Positions 35,940-45,571 are shown, numbered from the stretch's first letter. The stretch is 64,000 nucleotides of DNA from Idiomarina sp. (GCA_020831965.1 JAFIFP010000004.1:157926-221925); one strand, 5' to 3'. The notes: generated by a model not told the origin, from the sequence alone. Numbers and translations are program-made.

Positions 35940-36908
35940 TTAAAGGTTATTCCCGAATATACTTGTTTTTTCCCATCTTTGCAGTTCACCACGGGAAGAT
36001 AACAGTAAAATTTCATTTCCACTTGCCGCTGCATGCAAGATCACACCGCGCTGATTCGGATTACGCTGCGCTCCGTATTGCCGCACAGCAAACTCATGGC
36101 TGTCCGGATTAAACCAGGCCCATTGATGATTACCGCCACCTACCAATAAGCCGCGCTCGAGTGTTTGCAAATGATTAAAGCCAATGTCTTCCGGCAAGGC
36201 GTGAGCAGAGAGTCTGTCGCGAGTGGCGTGCCATAGCGTAAGTTGATTGCGCGTTGCGATAGGATTGTTGAAGCGACTCGTGATTAACCAAAGTTCGTTA
36301 TAAGTAAAGGCAGCGTCTAAAATTGGCTGATCAAGTTCGACGGGCGTTTGTTCTGTATCGTTGTACCAAAAGCGCATCACTCCGTCGCGAGTTCCAAACC
36401 CTGTGGTTGTGCGTGCGTCGTTCGTATTGACTGCAACAGCGGAGAGTCCTTGTACTTCTTCGGCAAGCCGATACCGGTTCACTAGCTCGCCACTACTGCT
36501 GATAGTAAAACGGTCAACCCAGCCTGCTTCTGAGGCAACCACTAAGGTGGTGTGATGCAATGCTAAGGTTCGAATAGGCGCTTCCACAAATGGGTAATCA
36601 TGAGTAATGGTGCCCGTTGCGCGTTCAATACGTAGCAGATTATTCCGGTCATAGGCCCATAGTGTTTCTCCGTTTTGCCACAACACACGCCACAGACCAT
36701 TTGGATCAGGTAAGTGAACTAATTCGGAGAGTTCTGCGTTCTCAGTGTATATACCAATGGTATTACTCGCGCTCGCGGCGAAATGGCCCTCTGGAGCGAA
36801 CGATGCTGCACCTACTCCACCACTTGCAAAGGTGGTCGAAGTCACGTCATCATAAGGCTTAGCGCAGGATGCTAAGGCAAGTAAGAGTACTCCTAGTATA
36901 GCTCGCAT
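35940..36908 (-). CDS. Lipoprotein with probable beta-propeller fold, unknown function
   Basis: Start set at ATG 36908, which creates a short lipoprotein signal (AILGVLLLALASC, lipobox LASC) and 322 residues; the open frame extends 15 codons further but without a better start. Its ribosome-binding site is weak. The rest consists of alternating strand-rich blocks with WD/SMP-30-like spacing (for example ASNTIGIYTENAE, FGTRDGVMRFWYND, ATRNQLTLWHATRD, ASGNEILLLSSRG), suggesting a propeller anchored to a membrane. No family recognised. It directly precedes the exported amidohydrolase and is probably co-transcribed with it. Confidence 0.72.
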   Translation of the reverse strand: MRAILGVLLLALASCAKPYDDVTSTTFASGGVGAASFAPEGHFAASASNTIGIYTENAELSELVHLPDPNGLWRVLWQNGETLWAYDRNNLLRIERATGTITHDYPFVEAPIRTLALHHTTLVVASEAGWVDRFTISSSGELVNRYRLAEEVQGLSAVAVNTNDARTTTGFGTRDGVMRFWYNDTEQTPVELDQPILDAAFTYNELWLITSRFNNPIATRNQLTLWHATRDRLSAHALPEDIGFNHLQTLERGLLVGGGNHQWAWFNPDSHEFAVRQYGAQRNPNQRGVILHAAASGNEILLLSSRGELQRWEKTSIFGNNL

Positions 36909-37065
36909 AGGGATATTTAGGGACCTCAACAAAATGTGCTCTAAAGCTAACATTTGATTAATATATTTGTTAAAGTGCTCAGTAGCAAGACAGGTGGAAG
37001 GTGGTGGACACTCTTAAAGCCTTAGAGTCTAAACAACGGACGTTGCGTCCAGAGAAGAAAAAAGC

Positions 37066-37686
37066 ATGAAAATTCTAATTATCGATCCTCAGTTTATAAC
37101 ACGCTCGGGTTTAATTTACTTGCTGACGAGTTACTCAAACGACGTCGCAATTTATGAAGCAACCGACTTATCTGTTGCTGAAAGTTACCTGAAAAGCGGC
37201 GAAACCTACGATTTGATATTTACTGAACTTGATCTGCCGGATGCTGACCACCGTTCTGTTGTTCCTTGCCTCGTGCAACTTGCCCCCGATTCTCACGTTG
37301 TTTTATTTACGTGGCGGCAGCATCAAAGTGATATGCGCCAGTGTATTGCGCAGGGGGCTCGCAGTTATGTTCGCAAAGATACTTCAGCCGAAGAAGTGAA
37401 GTTGGCGGTGCACGGATTGTTGCAGGGTAAGGAATATTTACCTGAGGATACCGGGCGTTATGATGCATATCGCAATGACTACGAGCGAAAATTGTCGCCG
37501 CGGCAGCAAGAAATTATGCAGCTGCTAGCTCAAGGTCTGTCGAATAAAGAGATTGCTAATATCCTGGGGATTACTGAAGGCACAATTCGTGTGCACTTAT
37601 CGTCTATATTTAAAGCTATTAAGGTATCAAACCGTACGGAAGCCACGCTTTGGTATTTGCTAAGGCAGAATAAAATCCCGGGATAA
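37066..37686 (+). CDS. LuxR/NarL-type regulator with pseudo-receiver domain
   Basis: 206 residues: receiver fold 1-120 and a LuxR helix-turn-helix at ~140-200 (LSPRQQEIMQLLAQGLSNKEIANIL). The receiver is atypical: the position of the phospho-acceptor Asp is Glu54 (DLIFTELDLPD), and the usual acidic pair at the start of the domain is Asp7-Pro8 (IIDPQ). Thr82 and Lys104 are kept. A Glu at the acceptor site often mimics phosphorylation, so the protein may be active without a kinase. GAGAAGAAAAAAG precedes the ATG. It forms a two-gene operon with the DUF1285 gene (4 bases apart) just upstream of the flagellar regulators. Confidence 0.9.
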   Translation: MKILIIDPQFITRSGLIYLLTSYSNDVAIYEATDLSVAESYLKSGETYDLIFTELDLPDADHRSVVPCLVQLAPDSHVVLFTWRQHQSDMRQCIAQGARSYVRKDTSAEEVKLAVHGLLQGKEYLPEDTGRYDAYRNDYERKLSPRQQEIMQLLAQGLSNKEIANILGITEGTIRVHLSSIFKAIKVSNRTEATLWYLLRQNKIPG

Positions 37687-37689
37687 GTT

Positions 37690-38217
37690 ATGAATTTAGA
37701 GGCATTGCAGGCCAGCTTAGAAAAGCGCCATCGGGCGCCTGTTGAGCGCTGGGATCCTCCGTTCTGCGGCTCTATCCCGCTCACCATTTGCGCTAATGGT
37801 GAATGGCATTATCACAACTCCCCGATTCAACGTCCTGCACTGGTGCAGTTATTCGCTTCCGTACTCGTGCGACAGGATGACCAGTATTTCTTAGTAACAC
37901 CCGCAGAGAAAGTTGCGATTGAAGTCGAAGATCTTCCATTTTTGGTGACAGAGTGGCAAGAAGTCGAGGCGGACGAGCACACTTGGATTCAGGTCACTAC
38001 CCAAATTGGTGAGCAGTATATTCTGAATGATAAACATCCTCTGGTGATACATGACGGCCGACCGGCGGTGCAGGTGCGAGATGATTTACTAGCCCGCGTG
38101 CATCGAAATGTTTATTATCAATGGGTAAGCTATTTGAAGCCGGCACGTCAAGGTGAAGCCGAAGGCTTTTACTTGCAGAGCGGGACACATCGTTTTTTAG
38201 TACAGGTTGAAGGTTAG
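37690..38217 (+). CDS. DUF1285 family protein
   Basis: 175 residues that match the DUF1285 pattern: PPFCGSIPLTICANGEWHYH near residue 25, then RPALVQLFASVLVRQDDQYFLVTP, and the C-terminal LxSGTHRFLVQVE. Function is not established; structures of the family show a small beta-rich fold. Cytoplasmic, with no signal peptide. Very tightly linked to the LuxR-type gene upstream. 68 bases separate it from flrA. Confidence 0.85.
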   Translation: MNLEALQASLEKRHRAPVERWDPPFCGSIPLTICANGEWHYHNSPIQRPALVQLFASVLVRQDDQYFLVTPAEKVAIEVEDLPFLVTEWQEVEADEHTWIQVTTQIGEQYILNDKHPLVIHDGRPAVQVRDDLLARVHRNVYYQWVSYLKPARQGEAEGFYLQSGTHRFLVQVEG

Positions 38218-38285
38218 GACATCCTTTGTGTTATTCTAATTTTGATCCAGCTACCGCGAAGCCCCGTGTGAGATAATAAGAGGTA

Positions 38286-39755
38286 ATGTCGGTTTTGATT
38301 ACCGAGTTCGAAACAACTGTCTATGTCGTAACGTCTGAACCGGATGCTGGGCTGTCCCTGCAAACCATTTTTCAGTTCGTTGGCGAACATCCTCAACTGG
38401 TTACCCTTGCTGAGTGCGAGGCGTCGTTGCGGCGCTCCCCACAGGCGCACGTGCTGGTTGCGCTCGACACGAGCGAAAACGTTGAATCACTCCTCAAGCA
38501 ATTCCCTAGCGTACCTTTTATCATTTCCGAGCGGATGCCTGAAGCTTTGGAGAACCTCGCAAATTGCCTCGGTACCGTGGGGTCGAAACCAAGCTACGGG
38601 CAAATTATACGACTGATTCACCACGGTCAGGAATACCACAGATTAAAACCTCAGCAGAATAGCCATCCGCAACCCGCTACCTGGACGCAGTTGACGCGCT
38701 CGTTAGTCGGGCAAAGTGCAGTGATGCAAGAGGTTCGACAGCAGATCATTCAGGTGGCGCCGTCTAATGCCAATGTTCTGATTCTGGGAGAGTCGGGTAC
38801 GGGGAAAGAAGTGGTTGCGCGAGGTATTCATGATACGTCTCAGCGGGCAAATGGTCCTTTTGTGCCAGTGAACTGCGGTGCGATACCTGCTGATTTGTTA
38901 GAAAGTGAGCTATTCGGGCATGAGAAAGGTGCTTTTACTGGCGCTATTGGCGCGCGGAAAGGGCGTTTTGAACTGGCCCAAGGTGGCACACTGTTCTTGG
39001 ACGAAATTGGCGACATGCCATTGCCAATGCAAGTGAAATTGTTGCGCGTACTGCAGGAGCGCGAGTTTGAACGAGTTGGCGGAACTAAGACATTGCAGGC
39101 GGACGTGCGCGTTGTTGCTGCAACCCACCAGCGTCTTGAACAGTTAATTTCGGAAGGTAAGTTTCGCGAAGATCTTTACTACCGATTGAATGTGTTCCCT
39201 ATTGAAATGCCTGCATTGCGCGAGCGAGACGGCGATATTCCATTACTGATTCAAGAGTTAATTGACCGTCTTGGCAAAGAACAGGGCGTGTCATTCCGAT
39301 TAACTGACGCGGCTCTTGGCTCTCTGTCTACGCAGCCTTGGGCGGGTAATGTTCGTGAGTTATCCAACTTAGTAGAACGCCTGAGTATCACGCATCCTGG
39401 GCGGATTGTGGATGTGAGTGATTTACCCAATAAATATCGAGACCCAAATGCCGAGCCTTATGTGCCGGTTTATCCAGACGAAATGCATGAGCGTGATGCG
39501 TTGAACGCAATGTTCGCGGAAGATGAAACTACGCTTGATGATGTTCTCTATCCAGAAGGCTCGGGGCTTGTTCCCGCGACTTTGCCGGAGGAGGGCATAG
39601 ACCTCAAAACTTTGCTTGGTGATCTGGAAGTTGATTTAATTCGCCAAGCCTTAGAGCAGCAAGATTGGATTGTTGCTCGCGCTGCAGAGCGCCTCGGTAT
39701 GCGCCGCACCACATTGGTGGAGAAAATGCGGAAGTACCAACTCGAACGCGAATAG
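38286..39755 (+). CDS. flrA: Flagellar master regulator FlrA/FleQ (sigma-54 activator)
   Basis: 489 residues. N-terminal FleQ-type degenerate receiver (~1-120), AAA+ sigma-54 interaction domain with Walker A GESGTGKE, the sigma-54-contacting loop GAFTGA ([10 protein letters not shown]), Walker B LFLDEIG, and a C-terminal Fis-type helix-turn-helix ([14 protein letters not shown]). FlrA heads the polar flagellar hierarchy, activating flrBC and fliE-type promoters with sigma-54 RNA polymerase; FleQ relatives also bind cyclic di-GMP. The ATG follows AAGAGG with a short gap. No sigma-54 site was seen in front of it, as expected for a class I gene. Confidence 0.95.
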   Translation: MSVLITEFETTVYVVTSEPDAGLSLQTIFQFVGEHPQLVTLAECEASLRRSPQAHVLVALDTSENVESLLKQFPSVPFIISERMPEALENLANCLGTVGSKPSYGQIIRLIHHGQEYHRLKPQQNSHPQPATWTQLTRSLVGQSAVMQEVRQQIIQVAPSNANVLILGESGTGKEVVARGIHDTSQRANGPFVPVNCGAIPADLLESELFGHEKGAFTGAIGARKGRFELAQGGTLFLDEIGDMPLPMQVKLLRVLQEREFERVGGTKTLQADVRVVAATHQRLEQLISEGKFREDLYYRLNVFPIEMPALRERDGDIPLLIQELIDRLGKEQGVSFRLTDAALGSLSTQPWAGNVRELSNLVERLSITHPGRIVDVSDLPNKYRDPNAEPYVPVYPDEMHERDALNAMFAEDETTLDDVLYPEGSGLVPATLPEEGIDLKTLLGDLEVDLIRQALEQQDWIVARAAERLGMRRTTLVEKMRKYQLERE

Positions 39756-39803
39756 AGTCAAAAAATAGACGCGTTAACCTATTGAAATAAAACACCTTTC
39801 CCT

Positions 39804-39820
39804 TGGCACGATGGTTGCAT
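39804..39820 (+). promoter_or_regulatory. Consensus sigma-54 promoter of flrBC
   Basis: TGGCACG-ATGG-TTGCAT matches the -24/-12 consensus fully, with GG and GC exactly 12 bases apart (39805 and 39817). It lies 33 bases before the flrB start and is the expected direct target of FlrA. Confidence 0.95.
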
Positions 39821-39852
39821 AGTTCTCTTTGGAATTTTTTCGGAGAGAATTT

Positions 39853-40926
39853 ATGGCGCAATCCTCCACAGCATCTGTGCTCGCCCCCACGGTTCGACCT
39901 ACGCGCACCAGCGCAAGTCATGTCCGCAGTTTGGTGCAGGCGATGCCGAATGGCGTGATTCTGTTGGATGCTCGCGGTTACGTGCGCGAAGTGAATCAAG
40001 AGGCGACCCGGTTATTAGGTGAGCCACTTGAGGGGACTGTATGGCGTGATGTCATTGACCGTGCGTTCCAGCCACGAGCAGATGATGGTCACGAAGTCTC
40101 ACTTCGATCCGGTCGTCGTGTGCGTTTGGATATCTCTTCCTTAAGCCCCGATCCGGGGCAGTTAATTGTGCTGACTGACTTGTCTGAGACGCGTGCATTG
40201 CTTGAGCGAATAAGTCACTTGCAGCGATTGACTGCTATGGGCCGAATGGTCGCCTCATTAGCTCACCAGATAAGAACGCCGTTAAGTGCCGCCTTGCTGT
40301 ATGCCGACAATTTGGCACGACCACAGTTAGATGGCGCGCAGCGTGAAAAGTTTGCCAACAAAATTACCGCACGTTTGAAAGATCTCGAGCAGCAGGTCAA
40401 CGACATGCTGCTGTATGCCAAGAGCGGTGAACAGCAGCCGGTGCGAACTGTATTGGTGAAGGAGCTGTTCGAGAGTTTAAGTACTCAGCTGGAAGCCTTT
40501 AGCGAACAGCAAAAGGTCGCCGTTGAATTGAGTTGCGAGCGAGATGATTTGGCGCTGCTTGGAAACCAATCGGCCTTAAGTGGAGCAATACAGAATTTAG
40601 TCGTTAATGGCATTCAGGCAAGTTCGCCAGGCAGTGCTGTTACCGTGACGGCACAAGCCGACGAAGAATGGATTGAGGTTATTGTAACGGATTCTGGCAG
40701 TGGCATTTCCCAGACTGACCTCGATGACATTTTTACCCCATTTTTTACCCGAAAAGTTCATGGCACTGGTTTGGGCCTTGCGGTTGTGAAGACGGTGATT
40801 AATGCGCACCAAGGGGATATTCAAGTGGCCAGTGTGCTTGAACAAGGAACCACATTTACCCTGCGTTTGCCGCGGGCAGACGCGTCTCGTTTAAGCGAGC
40901 GAAAGGAGGAATCCGATGAGTCATAA
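39853..40926 (+). CDS. flrB: Flagellar sensor histidine kinase FlrB/FleS
   Basis: Start set at ATG 39853, preceded by GGAGAG; the TTG start 24 bases upstream would sit in the leader. 357 residues, no membrane segments. A PAS domain (~25-115: MPNGVILLDARGYVREVNQE) is followed by the HisKA helix with phosphorylated His (SLAHQIRTPLS) and a catalytic ATPase domain (N box LVVNGIQAS, G1 VTDSGSGI, G2 GTGLGLAVV). It passes phosphate to FlrC to turn on class III flagellar genes. Its 3' end overlaps flrC by 11 bases. Confidence 0.95.
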   Translation: MAQSSTASVLAPTVRPTRTSASHVRSLVQAMPNGVILLDARGYVREVNQEATRLLGEPLEGTVWRDVIDRAFQPRADDGHEVSLRSGRRVRLDISSLSPDPGQLIVLTDLSETRALLERISHLQRLTAMGRMVASLAHQIRTPLSAALLYADNLARPQLDGAQREKFANKITARLKDLEQQVNDMLLYAKSGEQQPVRTVLVKELFESLSTQLEAFSEQQKVAVELSCERDDLALLGNQSALSGAIQNLVVNGIQASSPGSAVTVTAQADEEWIEVIVTDSGSGISQTDLDDIFTPFFTRKVHGTGLGLAVVKTVINAHQGDIQVASVLEQGTTFTLRLPRADASRLSERKEESDES

Positions 40927-42289
40927 TCGGAATATATTGTTGGTCGAAGACGACCAAGCATTGCAAGAAGCACTAGTGGATACCCTCGAGCTCAATGGCT
41001 ACATTGTGCGCACGGCTGATAGTGCGGAACAGGCATTGCTTGCTTTGAAAGAACAAATCCCCGGATTGATCTTGAGTGATGTTCAATTGGGTGGCATTAG
41101 CGGACTACAGTTGCTGAGTAGCTTACATCGACAAGGTTACGACGTGCCTGTCATTATGATGACAGCCTACGCGCAAGTGGATGATGCAGTGAAAGCGATG
41201 CGAATGGGTGCGGTCGATTACTTGAGCAAACCCTTTGCGACCGATCAACTCCTTGAATTGATTGCGCGTTACGCGCCTAAGATTACCTTGAACCCAGAAC
41301 GTCCTGTGGTCGGTGATAGCTCGAGTGAAGACTTACTTCGCCTCGCCCAGCGTGTCGCTCAAGCCGATGCAACGGTGATGGTAACTGGGCCAAGTGGCTC
41401 AGGAAAAGAGGTTTTAGCACAGTATATTCACCACGTATCGGGCCGCTGCAATGGGCCTTTTGTAGCCATTAACTGTGCCGCAATTCCAGAAAATATGCTC
41501 GAGGCAACCCTATTCGGTTACGAAAAAGGTGCTTTTACTGGCGCGGTACAAAGCTGTGTCGGTAAGTTTGAGCAAGCGAACGGCGGGACACTGTTGTTAG
41601 ATGAAATTACTGAGATGGACTTGGGCTTGCAGGCTAAGTTGCTTCGGGTGTTGCAAGAGCGTCGCGTCGAGCGCTTAGGCAGCAGGAAAGAAATTTTATT
41701 AGATGTTCGGATTATTGCGACCAGTAACCGCGACCTTCGGGAAGCTGTCACGTCGGGCGCATTCCGAGAAGATCTTTATTATCGCTTGAATGTATTCCCG
41801 CTCAATTGGAAACCGCTCGTTGAGCGTCCCGGCGATGTCCTGCCACTGGCTGAACACTTGCTTGCTCGACATTGTTCCCGGGCGGGTATTGAACAACCGG
41901 TGCTCACCTTAGCTGCGCAACGAAAGATGACGCAATATGCATGGCCTGGCAACGTTCGAGAGCTGGAAAATGTGATTCAGCGCGCATTGATTATGCATGT
42001 GGACGGTCATATTGAAGCAGATGATATTATGCTCGATGACCGCTTCACTGCTTTCGACCGACAAGCGGGGCCAGAAGTTATTCCTGAGCAGGTGCTTCGA
42101 ACAGAGACTGCTGTGGGTGATGACAAATTGGGGAATGAGCTCAAACAGCAGGAACAGCAAATTATTCTGGAAACCTTGTCGCGCTTTTCTGGTAAGCGTA
42201 AGAAAGTTGCGGAAGTACTGGGCATTAGCCCGCGCACTTTACGCTACAAGCTGGCGCGGATGCGCGAGCAGGGTATTCAACTCCCCTAA
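40916..42289 (+). CDS. flrC: Flagellar response regulator FlrC/FleR (sigma-54 activator)
   Basis: 457 residues: receiver with acidic pair (VEDDQ) and acceptor Asp55 (ILSDVQL), AAA+ domain with Walker A GPSGSGKE, GAFTGA loop, Walker B TLLLDEIT, and a Fis-type helix-turn-helix (KVAEVLGISPRTLRYKL). Partner of FlrB. In Vibrio and Pseudomonas this pair drives class III promoters for hook and basal-body parts, which fits the sigma-54 site before fliK. AGGAGG precedes its ATG inside flrB. Confidence 0.95.
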   Translation: MSHNRNILLVEDDQALQEALVDTLELNGYIVRTADSAEQALLALKEQIPGLILSDVQLGGISGLQLLSSLHRQGYDVPVIMMTAYAQVDDAVKAMRMGAVDYLSKPFATDQLLELIARYAPKITLNPERPVVGDSSSEDLLRLAQRVAQADATVMVTGPSGSGKEVLAQYIHHVSGRCNGPFVAINCAAIPENMLEATLFGYEKGAFTGAVQSCVGKFEQANGGTLLLDEITEMDLGLQAKLLRVLQERRVERLGSRKEILLDVRIIATSNRDLREAVTSGAFREDLYYRLNVFPLNWKPLVERPGDVLPLAEHLLARHCSRAGIEQPVLTLAAQRKMTQYAWPGNVRELENVIQRALIMHVDGHIEADDIMLDDRFTAFDRQAGPEVIPEQVLRTETAVGDDKLGNELKQQEQQIILETLSRFSGKRKKVAEVLGISPRTLRYKLARMREQGIQLP

Positions 42290-42311
42290 AAATTAACGCC
42301 TTCTTTAAAGT

Positions 42312-42327
42312 TGGCACTTTACATGCA
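42312..42327 (+). promoter_or_regulatory. Sigma-54 promoter of fliEFGHIJ
   Basis: TGGCAC-TTTAC-ATGCA: -24 perfect, -12 ATGC in place of TTGC, GG to GC spacing 12 (42313 and 42325). Transcription should start near 42338. Confidence 0.88.
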
Positions 42328-42328
42328 T

Positions 42329-42387
42329 AAAACCCTTTATCAGGGCTCCGTCAGAGATTTGACGTCGCCGTATCGATAAGGGGTTTT
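42329..42387 (+). terminator. Read-through hairpin/terminator that enfolds the fliE ribosome-binding site
   Basis: The arms AAAACCCTTTATC (42329-42341) and GATAAGGGGTTTT (42375-42387) pair at 12 of 13 positions, with an inner CGTCA/TGACG hairpin (42349-42364), and the right arm runs into T7. It looks like an intrinsic terminator ending flrBC transcripts. The right arm includes AAGGGG, the likely Shine-Dalgarno of fliE. Transcripts begun at the sigma-54 promoter (~42338) would lack most of the left arm and leave the site free. Confidence 0.6.
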
Positions 42388-42390
42388 TTT

Positions 42391-42744
42391 ATGAACATTC
42401 AAGGTAGCTCATCACTTTACGCAGAAATGCAGAGCATGTTGGCCGAATTGCGCTCAACGCAGCAGGTTGGTCCAACGCCGCCCTCGTCAGAAATTCCTAA
42501 GGTTGAAGGGAACACCGCGCGTGCTGATTTTGGCGGCATGCTGAAAGGTGCTATCGACAACATCAACAACTTGCAGATGGATGCTCGTAACTTGCAAACG
42601 CGGTTGGAGATGGGTGATCAAAGTGTCTCACTGGCTGAGACCATGATTGCGGCATCGAAGTCGAGCATTGCTTTCGAAGCAGGTGTGCAAGTGCGCAACA
42701 AGGTTGTTGATGCGTACGAAAAAATCATGAACATGCCGGTGTAA
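42391..42744 (+). CDS. fliE: Flagellar hook-basal body protein FliE
   Basis: 117 residues, the usual size. FliE links the MS ring to the proximal rod. The C-terminal half carries the family pattern (DNINNLQMDARNLQ, MIAASKSSIAFEAGVQVRNKVVDAYEKIM). First gene of the fliEFGHIJ unit, immediately after the hairpin and sigma-54 promoter described at 42312-42387. Confidence 0.96.
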   Translation: MNIQGSSSLYAEMQSMLAELRSTQQVGPTPPSSEIPKVEGNTARADFGGMLKGAIDNINNLQMDARNLQTRLEMGDQSVSLAETMIAASKSSIAFEAGVQVRNKVVDAYEKIMNMPV

Positions 42745-42768
42745 TGGCGTAGCCGGGGAGAATGAGCA

Positions 42769-44475
42769 ATGGCTGAGTCCACAGATTTAATGTTAACCGA
42801 AACTGACCTGCCCGCTGAGCGCAATAGCGATCGCGACGAGGAGCAGAAATCGGGTTTGATGGGCGCGCTGGCAAATATTGATGTCATGCGTCAGGTGATT
42901 ATTGTTCTTGCCCTAGCAATTTGTTTAGCCATTGCCACTTTTATCATTCTCTGGGCTCAGGAGCCGGAGTATCGTCCATTGGGGCGTATGGATACCGTTG
43001 AGCTAGTTGAAACCCTCGACTTTCTTGACGCCAGTGGGCACCGCTACAGAGTTGAAGGCAATACAGTTTTTGTACTTGAGCGCGACTTTAGCGATATTCG
43101 CCTGCAGATGACTCGTCAAGGCTTACAGCCTGGTCGTGCATCGACGGGTGACGAATTGTTAATGCAAGATCCCGGTTTTGGCGTAAGTCAGCGTCTTGAG
43201 GCTGAACGCTTGAAGCATGCGCGTGAGCAGCAGCTCGCTCGTACTATTGAAGAAATGCAAAATATCTCAAAGGCGCGCGTGTTATTGGCGTTGCCTCGCG
43301 AAAATGTTTTCTCTCGTCGCGAGCGCCAGCCGAGTGCCAGTGTCATGATTAATTCCCGTCGTCCTCAGCTGAACCGTGAAGAAATTGACTCGATTGTCGA
43401 TCTCGTTGCATCGGCTGTTCCGCAGTTGCAGCCATCCATGGTGACAGTAACGGATCAAAATGGTCGACTTTTACACTCGGGTTCTCAGAATGAACTCTCT
43501 GCGGCAGCGCGCCGAGAATACGAAATTGAGCGCCAACGTGAGCGCGAGTACCTCGATAAGATTGACGCGATTTTGTCACCTGTACTGGGTTATGGAAACT
43601 ATACGGCACAAGTCGATGTGACCATGGACTTCACGCAAATGGAGCAAACCCAGCGCACCTTTAACCCCGATTTACCTGCGATTCGCAGTGAAATGATTAT
43701 CGAGGATAATAGTGTCGGTGGTGGCATGGCAGGGATTCCTGGTGCTTTAACGAATCAGCCTCCGCTTGATTCGGACATTCCAGAAGTTGCAGGGGGTGGT
43801 GCTGGGCCGCGTCCAGTGCCGGGCCGAAATCATCGCGAGCAAACCCGTAATTTCGAACTTGATACGACTATCAGCCATACGCGTCAACAAAGCGGCGTTC
43901 TGCAGCGGCTTAGCGTGTCAGTTGCCCTTGATCATAAGCGCGTGACTGGCGCCGATGGTGAGCCGGTGCGTGAGTCCTTTAGTGAAGAAGAAATGGCGAG
44001 TATTCGTCGGATGTTGCAAGGTGGTTTAGGTTTCAACATTAACCGTGGTGACTCACTTGAAGTTGTGAGCTTCCCGTTCCTTGATGTACCTTTATTTGAC
44101 GAAGTCACGACACCGTGGTGGGAAGAAGCTTGGTTCTGGCGTTTACTGCGCCTGGTTGTGGGTGGTGCGGTGATTATTGTACTGCTACTCACCGTAGTTC
44201 GCCCAATGTTGCGCAAACTGATTTATCCAGACGATGGTTCAGAGAATGAACTCGACCAACTCCTTGCTGCCGAACAAGATCTGGGTGATGAAACGATTGA
44301 TATGCTGAGTCAGCAGTTTGATGCTGAATCAATCGGCTTCGCACCAGATGGTACACTGAAGTTACCAGACCTTCACAAAGATGAAGATCTGCTGAAAGCA
44401 GTTCGGGCCTTGGTTGCCAATGAGCCTGAGCTATCCTCACAAGTTGTCAAAGCGTGGTTAAACGAAGATGCCTAA
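42769..44475 (+). CDS. fliF: Flagellar MS-ring protein FliF
   Basis: 568 residues. Two membrane segments, near residues 43-62 and 455-475, flank the periplasmic ring-building region that contains the YscJ/FliF motifs (ARVLLALPRENVFSRRERQPSASV). The C-terminal cytoplasmic tail binds FliG. GGGGAG lies 8 bases before the ATG. It overlaps fliG by 8 bases. Confidence 0.97.
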   Translation: MAESTDLMLTETDLPAERNSDRDEEQKSGLMGALANIDVMRQVIIVLALAICLAIATFIILWAQEPEYRPLGRMDTVELVETLDFLDASGHRYRVEGNTVFVLERDFSDIRLQMTRQGLQPGRASTGDELLMQDPGFGVSQRLEAERLKHAREQQLARTIEEMQNISKARVLLALPRENVFSRRERQPSASVMINSRRPQLNREEIDSIVDLVASAVPQLQPSMVTVTDQNGRLLHSGSQNELSAAARREYEIERQREREYLDKIDAILSPVLGYGNYTAQVDVTMDFTQMEQTQRTFNPDLPAIRSEMIIEDNSVGGGMAGIPGALTNQPPLDSDIPEVAGGGAGPRPVPGRNHREQTRNFELDTTISHTRQQSGVLQRLSVSVALDHKRVTGADGEPVRESFSEEEMASIRRMLQGGLGFNINRGDSLEVVSFPFLDVPLFDEVTTPWWEEAWFWRLLRLVVGGAVIIVLLLTVVRPMLRKLIYPDDGSENELDQLLAAEQDLGDETIDMLSQQFDAESIGFAPDGTLKLPDLHKDEDLLKAVRALVANEPELSSQVVKAWLNEDA

Positions 44476-45535
44476 TACAACCGAAACAGTGCTTGGCATG
44501 GAAGTGCAGCGCTCAGAGAAGAAAGCTGGCTTCGATGTCAGCCGCCTAGACGGTGTGGAAAAAGCAGCCATTTTGCTCTTGAGCTTGTCTGAAGAGGATG
44601 CGGCACAGATTTTAAAACACCTCGAGCCGAAGCAAGTGCAGCGGGTCGGTATGGCCATGGCCGGACTGGAAGAGTTCAGTCAGGAAAAAGTGAATGCGGT
44701 GCATAACTTGTTCCTTGATGACATTCAGAAGTTCACCACTATCGGATTCAAGAGTGAGGAGTTCGTGCGCAAAGCACTGACGGCTGCTCTGGGTGAAGAC
44801 AAAGCCGGTAACCTGATCGAGCAGATCGTGATGGGCAGTGGTGCGCGCGGTCTAGATTCCTTGAAATGGATGGACTCGAAGCAGGTCGCCACGATTATTC
44901 GCAACGAGCACCCGCAGATTCAGACTATCGTATTGTCTTATCTGGATCCGGAGCAATCGGCGGAGATTATGTCGCAATTCAGCGACAAGGTACGTTTGGA
45001 CTTAATGATGCGGATTGCGAACTTGGAAGAAGTTCAGCCAGCGGCATTGCAAGAATTGAACGAAATCATGGAGAAACAGTTTGCGGGTCAATCTGGTGCG
45101 CAAGCAGCGAAGATGGGCGGCCTGAAAGCAGCTGCGGACATCATGAACTACCTCGACAACAGCGTCGAAGCGCCATTAATGGATGCGATTCGCGAGCAAG
45201 ACGAAGAAATGGGTCAGCAAATCCAAGACCTTATGTTCGTATTCGAGAATCTTATCGATGTGGACGACCGTGGTATTCAAACCTTGCTGCGTGACGTGGA
45301 AGGCGAAGCCTTACAACGTGCATTGAAAGGCGCAGACGAGAAGATTCGTGAGAAGTTCTTCAAGAACATGTCGAAGCGTGCGGCAGAACTGTTGAAAGAT
45401 GATCTGGAAGCGATGGGACCTGTGCGTGTTGTCGATGCAGAACAGGCACAGAAAGATATCTTGGCAACAGCGCGTCGCTTAGCGGATGCTGGCGAGATTA
45501 TGTTAGGTAGTGGCGGTGGTGACCAGTTCGTATAA
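44468..45535 (+). CDS. fliG: Flagellar motor switch protein FliG
   Basis: 355 residues with the N-terminal FliF-binding domain (GVEKAAILLLSLSEEDAA), the EHPQ motif (IIRNEHPQIQTI) that contacts FliM, and the C-terminal torque domain with charged residues (ENLIDVDDRGIQTLLRDVE) that face the stator. The ATG lies within the end of fliF with no strong Shine-Dalgarno, so translation is probably coupled. A second ATG at codon 11 is possible. Confidence 0.97.
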   Translation: MPNTTETVLGMEVQRSEKKAGFDVSRLDGVEKAAILLLSLSEEDAAQILKHLEPKQVQRVGMAMAGLEEFSQEKVNAVHNLFLDDIQKFTTIGFKSEEFVRKALTAALGEDKAGNLIEQIVMGSGARGLDSLKWMDSKQVATIIRNEHPQIQTIVLSYLDPEQSAEIMSQFSDKVRLDLMMRIANLEEVQPAALQELNEIMEKQFAGQSGAQAAKMGGLKAAADIMNYLDNSVEAPLMDAIREQDEEMGQQIQDLMFVFENLIDVDDRGIQTLLRDVEGEALQRALKGADEKIREKFFKNMSKRAAELLKDDLEAMGPVRVVDAEQAQKDILATARRLADAGEIMLGSGGGDQFV

Positions 45536-45571
45536 TGCGAGCTGCTTGAAGTCCAATATGGGTGAGTACGC

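Noticed and set aside
36908..36953. A longer N-terminus for the lipoprotein at 35940
   Set aside because: It would bury the lipoprotein signal; the internal ATG gives a proper lipobox.
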